Of a stretch of 64,000 nucleotides of DNA, positions 18,436-25,937 are shown in pieces. Both the position numbers and the translations under genes were made by a program. Each line of letters starts with the position of its first letter. Positions within the stretch are counted from its first letter, which is position 1. The notes below the pieces were generated by a model, which saw only the letters and a program-made list of their open reading frames with translations, was not told where the DNA came from and did not search any database. Source of the DNA: Leifsonia xyli (GTDB lineage Bacteria > Actinomycetota > Actinomycetes > Actinomycetales > Microbacteriaceae); NCBI GenBank assembly GCA_001647635.1, contig CP014761.1, positions 3,100,001-3,164,000 on the forward strand, given 5' to 3'.

Positions 18436-19554
18436 ATGAGCGACGCCTGGAACGAGTACGCGCTGGCCGACGGCACCGAGATCCGTCCGCTGCCCAAGGT
18501 CTCCCTGCACGACCACCTCGACGGCGGCCTCCGGCCGGCGACGGTGCTGGAGCTGGGCGCCGAGATCGGCCTGGAGCTGCCGGCGCAGGATGCGACCGAG
18601 CTCGGCCGCTGGTTCGCCGAGAAGTCGAACTCGGGCTCCCTGGTCGAGTACCTGAAGACATTCGACCTGACCACCGCTGTGATGCAGACCCGCGAGGGTC
18701 TCAGCCGCGTCGCCCGCGAGTTCGTCCAGGACCTCGGCGACGACGGCGTCGTGTACGGCGAGATCCGCTGGGCGCCCGAGCAGCACCTCAGCCGCGGACT
18801 GACTCTCGACGAGACCGTCGAGGCCGTTCAGGAGGGCGTCGAGCAGGGCATTCAGGACGTCCGGAACGCCGGTGGGCGCATCCGGGTCGGCCAGCTGGTC
18901 ACGGCCATGCGGCACAACGACCGCGGGCTGGAGATCGCCGAGCTCGCCGTCCGCCACCGCGACCGCGGCGTGGTCGGCTTCGACATCGCCGGTCCCGAGG
19001 CGGGCTTCCCGCCCTCGAACCACCGCGCGGCGTTCGACTACCTGGCCGCTCAGTTCTTCCCCGCCACCGTGCACGCGGGCGAGGCGGACGGCCTCGACAG
19101 CATCCGGAGCGCGCTGCTCGACGGGCGCGCCCTGCGTCTCGGCCACGGCGTGCGCCTGGCGGAGGACATCACGATCGAGCGCCAGGACGACGAGAACACC
19201 TACGTCACGCTCGGCAACCTGTCCCAGTGGGTGAAGGACCGCGAGATCGCGCTCGAGACGAGCCCGACCTCCAACCTGCAGACCGGTGCCATCGCGGCCT
19301 GGGGCGACGACATCCTCGACCACCCGTTCGACCTGCTCTACCAGCTGGGCTTCAGGGTCACCGTGAACACCGACAACCGCCTGATGAGCGGCACCACGCT
19401 GACGCGCGAGATGAGCATCCTGGCCGACGCCTTCGCCTACGACCGCACCGACCTGGAGATCTTCCAGCTCAACGCCGCGGCCGGCGCCTTCCTCCCGCTC
19501 GAGGAGCGTGAGGAACTGGCCGAGATCATCACAGCAGGTTTCGAGGGTTCGTAG
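18436..19554 (+). CDS. add: adenosine deaminase
   Basis: 372-residue zinc TIM-barrel hydrolase converting adenosine and deoxyadenosine to inosine forms. Metal ligands are the HDH of KVSLHDHLDGG, the His of FPATVHAGEADG and the Asp of VNTDNRLM; LRLGHGVRL carries the second catalytic His and HAGE the catalytic Glu. TAGGGT lies 7 bases before the ATG, so add likely has a leaderless mRNA of its own apart from the upstream operon. Products feed the purine nucleoside phosphorylase encoded about 4 kb on. Confidence 0.95.
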   Translation: MSDAWNEYALADGTEIRPLPKVSLHDHLDGGLRPATVLELGAEIGLELPAQDATELGRWFAEKSNSGSLVEYLKTFDLTTAVMQTREGLSRVAREFVQDLGDDGVVYGEIRWAPEQHLSRGLTLDETVEAVQEGVEQGIQDVRNAGGRIRVGQLVTAMRHNDRGLEIAELAVRHRDRGVVGFDIAGPEAGFPPSNHRAAFDYLAAQFFPATVHAGEADGLDSIRSALLDGRALRLGHGVRLAEDITIERQDDENTYVTLGNLSQWVKDREIALETSPTSNLQTGAIAAWGDDILDHPFDLLYQLGFRVTVNTDNRLMSGTTLTREMSILADAFAYDRTDLEIFQLNAAAGAFLPLEEREELAEIITAGFEGS

Positions 19555-19578
19555 ACCCCCGGGCGCTACTGTAGAAAT

Positions 19579-20040
19579 ATGTCACTGCCACCGCTGCCTG
19601 ATTCCGCCATCACCGTCGGCGCGCACGCTGACGACTGGCGTCAGGCGGTCGAGCTGGCCGGTGAGGCACTGGCCCGCTCGGGAGCGACGGAGCAGGGCTA
19701 CGCGCAGCGGATGATCCAGGTGATCGAGGAGTTCGGCGCCTACATCGTGATCGCGCCCGGTCTCGCACTGGCGCACGCGCGCCCCGGGCCCGACGTGAAC
19801 ACTGACGGCCTGTCGGTCGTCACCCTCGACGACCCGGTCGTCTTCGGTCACCCGCACAACGACCCGGTGTCGGTCGTGCTCGGGCTCGCGGTCTCGACGC
19901 CCGAGGCGCACGTGACGAGCGTCGCCGAGCTGGCGAATGTCTTCAACGACCCGGAGGCGATCCCGGCGCTGGCCGCGGCGACCGACGTGGCCGACGTGCA
20001 GCGCATCCTCACGCTGAGCGAAGAAGAGGCGTCGCGGTGA
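19579..20040 (+). CDS. PTS EIIA component (fructose/mannitol/ascorbate type)
   Basis: 153 residues of the PTS_EIIA_2 domain. The phosphorylation-site His lies in GLALAHARPGPDV, matching the UlaC/SgaA and mannitol IIA motif. It would accept phosphate from HPr and pass it to the IIB encoded next. Promoter box TACTGT (19567-19572) is 6 bases before the ATG, a leaderless design. No IIC permease lies nearby. The adjoining salvage genes give no hint of the sugar. Confidence 0.9.
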   Translation: MSLPPLPDSAITVGAHADDWRQAVELAGEALARSGATEQGYAQRMIQVIEEFGAYIVIAPGLALAHARPGPDVNTDGLSVVTLDDPVVFGHPHNDPVSVVLGLAVSTPEAHVTSVAELANVFNDPEAIPALAAATDVADVQRILTLSEEEASR

Positions 20041-20309
20041 AGATCGTCGCGATCTGCGGCGTGGGAGTCGGCACCTCCGGCATCCTGAAGGTGAACGCCG
20101 AGCGCGTGCTCGACCGGCTCGGGATCGACGCCGACGTGACCGCGTCCGACGCGGCCCACATCGGCGAGGCGGCGGCGGATGCGCAGGTCGTGCTCACCTC
20201 GCCGGAGCTGGTGGACCGCATCGGAAAGACCAATGCCGACGTCATCGTCGTGCACAACTACTTCGACCTCGAAGAACTCGAGCAGAAGCTCGACGAAGCC
20301 CTCGGCTAA
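20037..20309 (+). CDS. PTS EIIB component (lactose/ascorbate type)
   Basis: 90 residues with a P-loop phosphate site CGVGVGTS at the N-terminus, where the Cys is phosphorylated. This is the SgaB/UlaB-like fold. GTG start overlaps the IIA stop (GTGA). The stop overlaps by four bases the 3' end of the converging ArsR gene. Without a linked IIC it either serves a distant permease or acts in signalling. Confidence 0.9.
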   Translation: MKIVAICGVGVGTSGILKVNAERVLDRLGIDADVTASDAAHIGEAAADAQVVLTSPELVDRIGKTNADVIVVHNYFDLEELEQKLDEALG

Positions 20310-20608
20310 CCGCGCAGCAGCGCCTCGATCAGGCCGGGGAACCGCTGGTCGAGCTCGTCCCTGCGCAGCTGGATCTCGTGCGTCCGGCCGCTGACGATGG
20401 TGCGGGTGACGCCGCCCTCGCGCAGCGTCTTGAAGTGGTGCGCCATGGTCGACTTCTGCACGTCGACACCCCACTCGGTGAGCGTCTTGGGGTGCGGCCT
20501 GCCGTCGGCCAGGACACGGACGATCTGGAGCCGGATGGGGTCGCCGACCGCACGCAGGACGTCGACGAGCTGCACGTCCTGGATGTCGGGGCTGGGGTAG
20601 TCGGTCAT
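20306..20608 (-). CDS. ArsR-family transcriptional regulator
   Basis: About 100 residues with a single winged helix-turn-helix: LVDVLRAVGDPIRLQIVRVL is the usual first helix pair, and KSTMAHHFKTLREGGV the recognition helix and start of the wing. No Cys pair is present, so it is not a metal sensor of the classical kind. In-frame starts at 20635 and 20614 also exist; 20608 is preferred as it begins the folded domain and leaves the operator free. It probably represses itself and the divergent MFS gene. Confidence 0.88.
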   Translation of the reverse strand: MTDYPSPDIQDVQLVDVLRAVGDPIRLQIVRVLADGRPHPKTLTEWGVDVQKSTMAHHFKTLREGGVTRTIVSGRTHEIQLRRDELDQRFPGLIEALLRG

Positions 20609-20619
20609 GCTCACCACAA

Positions 20620-20654
20620 ATTGTTTGACAACCATCGAACAATAGTCGTACCGT
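20620..20654 (+). promoter_or_regulatory. operator and leaderless promoter of the MFS exporter gene
   Basis: ATTGTTTGA (20620-20628) and TCGAACAAT (20635-20643) form a 9-bp inverted repeat with one mismatch and 6-base spacer. It overlaps a consensus -35 TTGACA (20625-20630); TACCGT at 20649-20654 is the -10, 18 bases on, and the ATG follows after 6 bases. A second half-site TCGAACAAT lies inside the start of the coding region (20671-20679). A bound ArsR dimer would block this promoter. Confidence 0.7.
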
Positions 20655-20660
20655 AACGGT

Positions 20661-21847
20661 ATGACGTTCGTCGAACAATCCTACCGCAAGACCCTCCCGG
20701 CCTTGCTCGTGCTCGCTCTGGGCCTCTTCGCCGTCGGCACGAACGCGTTCGTGATCGCCGGGCTGCTGCCGCGCGTCGCCGCCGGTCTGGGCGCCACCGC
20801 GACGCAGGTCAGCTGGTCGATCACCAGCTACTCGCTCGTCGTCGCCGTCGCCGCCCCCGCGGTCTCCATCCTTCTCCCGCGCGTCCCGCGGGCCACCCTC
20901 ATGGCCGCAGGGCTCGGGATCTTCGCCCTCGGCACCGCCGTCTCCGCGCTGGCGCCCGACCTCGGGGTCTTCATCGCCGGCCGCACCTTCTCCGGCCTCG
21001 GGGAGCGGCCCTCGTCCCGACGGCGACCGCGGCCGCCGCATCCCTCGCCCGTCCGGAGAAGCGCGGGCAGGCGCTCGCCATCGTCGGCGCCGGCTTCACC
21101 CTCGCGACGGCCGTCGGCTCACCGCTCGGCACCGCGCTGGGCGGTATGGCGGGCTGGCGCTTCGCACTGTGGTGCATCGTCGGCATCGCCGCCGTTCTCG
21201 TGGTCGCCATCCCGCTGGTGGTACGGGATGTGCCCGTTCCGCCGGCGGTGACGCTCAAGCGCCGGCTCGCCCCGCTGGCCGACCTGCGCATCGTCGCACC
21301 GCTCGGGACGACCCTGCTCATGATCGCCGGGTTCAACATCGTGTACATCTTCTCGGCGGCGGTGACCCACGCGTCCACCGGAGGGTCGGGGACGCTGCTC
21401 GCGGTGCTGCTGCTGGCATACGGCGTCGCCGGGGTCGCGGGGAATGCGATCGCCGGACCGCTCACCGACCGCTTCGGCAGCCGTCCGGTCGCGCTGATCG
21501 CGCTCGGCGCCCAGGCGCTCACGCTCGTCGTGCTGGCGTTCTCCGAGGCGTCGTTTGCGGCGACCATCGTCGTCTTCGCGGTCTGGGGCGTCGCGGCCTT
21601 CGCGATCGCGATCCCGGTGCAGCATCGGCTCGTTCACGTCGAACCGGGCAGCGCCGCGCTCGCCCTGTCGTGGTACTCGACCGCGATGTACGTCGGCATC
21701 GCCGTCGCGCCGCCGATCGGGACGCTGGCGCTGGCCGCCGGGGGAGCGGTGGCGGTCCCGCTCGCCGGCGCGGTCGTCACGGTCGCGGCGCTCCCGGTGT
21801 TCCTGCTCGGATACCTCGCGCGCACGCCGCGCACCGTGACGGCCTGA
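20661..21847 (+). pseudogene. MFS transporter (drug-efflux type), apparent single-base frameshift
   Basis: Two overlapping frames together encode one major facilitator protein: 20661 to about 21003 gives helices 1-4 (FAVGTNAFVIAGLLPRVA is typical of DHA1 efflux proteins) and the other frame continues with LVPTATAAAASLARPEKRG to the end at 21847, giving the loop and helices 5-12. The frame breaks at the G run 21000-21003; one added base yields 395 residues, the normal length. As written the protein would be truncated. The ArsR gene and operator next to it look intact, so either the loss is recent or the base is a sequencing error. Substrate unknown. Confidence 0.85.
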
Positions 21848-21861
21848 GCCGTGGCCGAACC

Positions 21862-23571
21862 TCAGGCGGTCAGCAGTCGCATCGCCTCGGCGAGGGCGGC
21901 CACGCGGGAGGTCGCGGTCGCGCGGCGCTCCTCCAGGCTGCCCTCGTCGCTCGAGGCGTCGATGTAGATCTTGAGCTTCGGCTCGGTGCCGCTCGGGCGG
22001 ACCATGACGCGGGAGCCGTCCTCGAGCAGGATGCGCAGCACGTCGCTCGGCGGAAGGCCGCCGAAGCCGTCCTTCAGGTCGTCGATCTGCGCGACCTTCA
22101 CCTCGCCGAGGTGGCTCGGCGGGGTGGACCGCAGCGCCGCCATGATCTCGCCGATGCGCGACAGGTCCGTGACGCGCAGCGAGACCTGGTCGCTGGCGAA
22201 GAACCCGAAGCGCTCGGCGAAGGCGTCCAGGCGCTGGGCCACGCTGATCCCCTCGGCGGCCAGGCCGTTCGCCAGGTCGAGGAACGCGACGGCGGCCGAG
22301 ATGCCGTCCTTGTCGCGCACCGTCTCGGGGTTCACGAGGTAGCCGAGGGCCTCCTCGTAGCCGTAGATGAGACCCGGTGCCCGCGAGACCCACTTGAAGC
22401 CGGTCAGCGTGTCCGCGAAGTCCAGCTTGTAGGCGCGAGCGACGGCGGCGAGGGCGGGGGAGGAGACGATCGAGCAGGCCAGCGTGCCGATCGGCCCGCG
22501 GTCGTCCGCCCGCGCCTCGGCGAGCTCGGCGGCGCGCCAGCCGAGCAGCGCGCCCACCTCGTTGCCGGAGAGCCGGCGATAGCCGTCCGTGCTCGACGGG
22601 TCGGGGATGGCGACGGCGAGCCGGTCGGCGTCGGGGTCGTTGGCGATCACCAGGTCGGCGCCGGATTCCCGCGCGGCGGCGAAGGACAGATCCATCGCGC
22701 CGGGCTCCTCCGGGTTCGGGAACGCGACCGTGGGGAACGCGGGGTCGGGATCGATCTGTGCGGTCACCGGGGTGGGCTCGGCGAAGCCCGCGCGGGCGAA
22801 GACCTCGCGTGCTGTGCGCCATCCGACGCCGTGCATGGCGGTGTACACGAACGACACGGCGTCCCGCGGAGTCTCCGTGGCCGCGACGGCGACGGTGGCG
22901 TCGATGTACGCCTGCTCCACGTCGTCGGACGCGACCTCGTACCGGTCGGAGCGCGGGAGGTCTGCCACGCTGCCCTGCGCGACGTCGAGGATATGCGCGG
23001 CGATCTCCGCATCCACCGGGGACACGATCTGCGAGCCGTGGTCCTCGCCGCCCAGGTAGACCTTGTACCCGTTGTCGTTCGGCGGGTTGTGGCTGGCGGT
23101 CACCATGACGCCCGCGCTCGCGTCCAGGTGCCGGACGGCGAAGGCCAGCACCGGGGTCGGCAGGAGGCGGGGGAGCAGGATCGCGTGCACGCCGACGCCC
23201 GCCATCAGCTCTGCCGTGTCGCGGGCGAAGACGTCGGAGTTCTTGCGGCCGTCGTAGCCGATCACGACCGACGGCGTGCCGCCCTCAGCGTGCTCGAGGA
23301 GCCAGCGGGCGAACCCGGCGGCGGCCTGGGCCACCAGCACGCGGTTCATCCGGTTGGGGCCGGCGGCGATCGCGCCGCGCAGTCCGGCGGTGCCGAAGGC
23401 GAGACGCTCGTCGAACCGCGAGTGGAGGTCGGCGATGGCCTCGGCGGAGCCCGCCTCCGCGGCGACGATCAGCGACTCGAGCTCTTCGCGGGTCTCCGGG
23501 TCGGGGTCCTGCGCCAGCCAGGCGCGGGCGTCGGCGAGCAGCTGCGGGGTGTCCTTCGTCGTGTCGGTCAC
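21862..23571 (-). CDS. phosphohexomutase-family enzyme (PGM/PMM), possible phosphopentomutase
   Basis: 569 residues, four-domain alpha-D-phosphohexomutase. The active-site Ser is in VMVTASHNPPNDNGYKVY, the metal loop is ANDPDADRLAVA, the sugar loop is GNEVGALLGW and the phosphate-binding loop is VMVRPSGTEPKLKIY. These are the PgcA/PMM-type motifs. The GTG start overlaps the stop of the purine nucleoside phosphorylase gene (GTGA), and no deoB-type gene is in the window, so it may convert ribose-1-phosphate to ribose-5-phosphate. Glucose or mannose phosphates are equally possible substrates. Confidence 0.92.
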   Translation of the reverse strand: MTDTTKDTPQLLADARAWLAQDPDPETREELESLIVAAEAGSAEAIADLHSRFDERLAFGTAGLRGAIAAGPNRMNRVLVAQAAAGFARWLLEHAEGGTPSVVIGYDGRKNSDVFARDTAELMAGVGVHAILLPRLLPTPVLAFAVRHLDASAGVMVTASHNPPNDNGYKVYLGGEDHGSQIVSPVDAEIAAHILDVAQGSVADLPRSDRYEVASDDVEQAYIDATVAVAATETPRDAVSFVYTAMHGVGWRTAREVFARAGFAEPTPVTAQIDPDPAFPTVAFPNPEEPGAMDLSFAAARESGADLVIANDPDADRLAVAIPDPSSTDGYRRLSGNEVGALLGWRAAELAEARADDRGPIGTLACSIVSSPALAAVARAYKLDFADTLTGFKWVSRAPGLIYGYEEALGYLVNPETVRDKDGISAAVAFLDLANGLAAEGISVAQRLDAFAERFGFFASDQVSLRVTDLSRIGEIMAALRSTPPSHLGEVKVAQIDDLKDGFGGLPPSDVLRILLEDGSRVMVRPSGTEPKLKIYIDASSDEGSLEERRATATSRVAALAEAMRLLTA

Positions 23572-24401
23572 AGCGCCTCCACGATCTGGGCGAGCAGGGC
23601 GCTGATCACCGGCTCGGCGGCGCGGCCGGCCTCGATGACCTCCTGGTGGCTCAGCGGGGTCTTCTGGATGCCCGCGGCGAGGTTGGTGACGAGCGACATG
23701 CCCAGGATCTCCATCCCGGCCTGACGCGCCGCGATCGCCTCGAGGGCGGTCGACATGCCGACGATGTGGCCGCCGATCGCCTTCGCCATCTGGACCTCGG
23801 CCGGCGTCTCGTAGTGCGGGCCGCGGAACTGCGTGTACACGCCCTCGTCGAGCGACGGTTCGATGGTGCGCGCGAGGTCGCGGAGGCGCTGCGAGTAGAG
23901 GTCCGTGAGGTCGATGAAGGTCGCGCCCTCCAAGGGGGAGTCGGCCGTCAGGTTGATGTGGTCGCTGATGAGCACCGGCGTGCCGGGCTTCCAGTGGTCC
24001 TTGATCCCGCCGGCGCCGTTGGTGAGGACCATCGTGGTCGCTCCGGCTGCGGCCGCGGTGCGCACGCTGTGGACGACACGGCGGACGCCGTGGTTCTCGT
24101 AGTAATGGGTGCGCGCGCCGATGACCAGAGCGTGCTTGCCGTTGGCCAGGCGGACGGAACGCAGGGTGCCGACGTGGCCCTCCAGGGCGGGCTTGCTGAA
24201 ACCGACGATCTCGGTGGCCGGGACGGTCGCCACGGTTTCGCCGATCAGGTCCGCTGCCTTGCCCCATCCGCTCCCCAAAGTGAGGGCGATGTCGTGGCGC
24301 TGCACACCGGTCTTCTCAGCCAGCTGCGAGGCGGCTTCGCGCGCGATCTCGAACGGGTCGGCGGCGGGGTCGTCGAGGGGGTTCGTGAAGGAATCCGACA
24401 T
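23568..24401 (-). CDS. punA: purine-nucleoside phosphorylase (trimeric type)
   Basis: 277 residues of the low-molecular-mass, inosine/guanosine-specific class. ALTLGSGWG is the phosphate loop, GKHALVIGARTHYYENHGV the ribose/phosphate-contacting segment, VLTNGAGGI the core strand, LISDHINLT holds the conserved Asn-region and AKAIGGHIVGMSTALEAIAA the closing helix. It turns inosine and guanosine plus phosphate into base and ribose-1-phosphate. It is the first gene of a two-gene minus-strand operon, diverging from the LpdA-like gene. Confidence 0.94.
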   Translation of the reverse strand: MSDSFTNPLDDPAADPFEIAREAASQLAEKTGVQRHDIALTLGSGWGKAADLIGETVATVPATEIVGFSKPALEGHVGTLRSVRLANGKHALVIGARTHYYENHGVRRVVHSVRTAAAAGATTMVLTNGAGGIKDHWKPGTPVLISDHINLTADSPLEGATFIDLTDLYSQRLRDLARTIEPSLDEGVYTQFRGPHYETPAEVQMAKAIGGHIVGMSTALEAIAARQAGMEILGMSLVTNLAAGIQKTPLSHQEVIEAGRAAEPVISALLAQIVEAL

Positions 24402-24485
24402 GCCCCAACTCTACTGAGCCGCCGGTTGTCCACAGCGGCCGTCCGGGATGCGCATCGGTGCATCCCATACGGAAGAATGGTCGGC

Positions 24486-25922
24486 ATGTCGTATGAATTC
24501 GAGCGCAAGCAGCGGCTCGCCGTGCTCGGCGGAGGTCCCGGCGGGTACGAGGCGGCGCTCGCGGGCGCCCAGCTGGGAGCCGACGTGACCATCGTGGAGC
24601 GCTCCGGGGTGGGCGGCTCCGCCGTCATCACCGACGTCGTGCCCTCGAAGAGCCTCATCGCGACGGCCGAGGCCACCAACTCCATCGGCGAGGCGACCGA
24701 CCTCGGCGTGCAGTTCTTCTCGCGCGGCGAGACCGGCAAGCCGGTGCGGCCCGAGATCGCCGTCAACCTGGCGGCGGTCAACAAGCGGCTGGTGGGCCTC
24801 GCGCGACAGCAGTCGGAGGACATGCGGGCCGAGCTGGTGCGCTCCGGCGTCCGCATCGTGACCGGTGAGGGGCGCCTCGACGGCGCCGGCGCCGTGATCG
24901 TGTCCACCGGCAGGGGCGACTCGGGCACCGACTTCGATCGCATCGAGGCCGACACCATCGTCGTCGCCGTGGGCGCGACGCCGCGCATCCTGCCGTCGGC
25001 GGTGCCGGATGGGGAGCGCATCCTCACCTGGACCCAGCTCTACGACCTGCAGACCGTGCCGTCGCACCTGATCGTGGTCGGGTCCGGTGTGACCGGCGCC
25101 GAGTTCGCGTCCGCGTACAACGCCCTGGGCTCCAAGGTGACGCTCATCTCGTCGCGCGACCAGGTCCTCCCTGGCGAGGACGCCGATGCCGCGGCCGTGA
25201 TCGAGAACGTGTTCCGCCGCAACGGCATGCAGGTGCTGTCGAAGTCGCGGGCGGAGTCGGTGGTCCGCACCGAGGACGGCGTGGTCGCCACACTGACCGA
25301 CGGCCGCACGATCGAGGGCTCGCACTGCCTCATGGCGGTCGGCTCCGTGCCGAACACCGCCGGCATCGGGCTGGAGGAGGCGGGGGTGCAGGTGACGCCG
25401 TCGGGCCACATCCGTGTCAACCGGGTCGCGCGCACCTCCATCCCCAACATCTACGCCGCAGGCGACTGCTCCGACTCGCTGCCGCTCGCGTCCGTCGCGT
25501 CGATGCAGGGCCGCACCGCCGTCTTCCACGCGATGGGCGACGCCGTGAACCCGATCGAGCTCCGCAACGTCAGTTCCAACATCTTCACCCAGCCCGAGAT
25601 CGCCACGGTCGGCTGGAGCCAGAAGCAGATCGAGGAGGGCATCGCGCAGGGCGACATCTACAAGCTGCCGCTCAAGTCCAACCCGCGCGCCAAGATGCTC
25701 GGCATCCGCGACGGCTTCGTGAAGCTCTTCGCGCGCACCGGGTCGGGCACCGTCATCGGCGGCGTGATCGTGGCGCCGCGGGCGTCCGAGCTGATCTTCC
25801 CGCTCGCGCTCGCTGTGGAGCAGCGGCTCACCGTCGACCAGGTCGCCCGCGCCTTCACGGTCTACCCGTCGCTGTCGGGGTCGATCACCGACGCGGCCCG
25901 CGCCATGCACATCGTGCTCTGA
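24486..25922 (+). CDS. NAD(P)H-quinone dehydrogenase, LpdA-like flavoprotein
   Basis: 478 residues with the lipoamide dehydrogenase fold: FAD motif LGGGPGGYEAALAGAQLG, NAD motif VVGSGVTGAEFASAYNALG, the second FAD site NIYAAGDCSD and a C-terminal dimer domain. The redox Cys pair is missing: the segment reads GVGGSAVITDVVPSKSL, where disulfide reductases have CxxxxC, and the C-terminal His-Glu pair is also not obvious. This matches M. tuberculosis LpdA (Rv3303c), which reduces quinones. ATG at 24486 chosen over 24477 because AAGAAT precedes it by 7 bases; both are possible. Confidence 0.9.
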   Translation: MSYEFERKQRLAVLGGGPGGYEAALAGAQLGADVTIVERSGVGGSAVITDVVPSKSLIATAEATNSIGEATDLGVQFFSRGETGKPVRPEIAVNLAAVNKRLVGLARQQSEDMRAELVRSGVRIVTGEGRLDGAGAVIVSTGRGDSGTDFDRIEADTIVVAVGATPRILPSAVPDGERILTWTQLYDLQTVPSHLIVVGSGVTGAEFASAYNALGSKVTLISSRDQVLPGEDADAAAVIENVFRRNGMQVLSKSRAESVVRTEDGVVATLTDGRTIEGSHCLMAVGSVPNTAGIGLEEAGVQVTPSGHIRVNRVARTSIPNIYAAGDCSDSLPLASVASMQGRTAVFHAMGDAVNPIELRNVSSNIFTQPEIATVGWSQKQIEEGIAQGDIYKLPLKSNPRAKMLGIRDGFVKLFARTGSGTVIGGVIVAPRASELIFPLALAVEQRLTVDQVARAFTVYPSLSGSITDAARAMHIVL

Positions 25923-25937
25923 CGGAAGGCACCGGGG

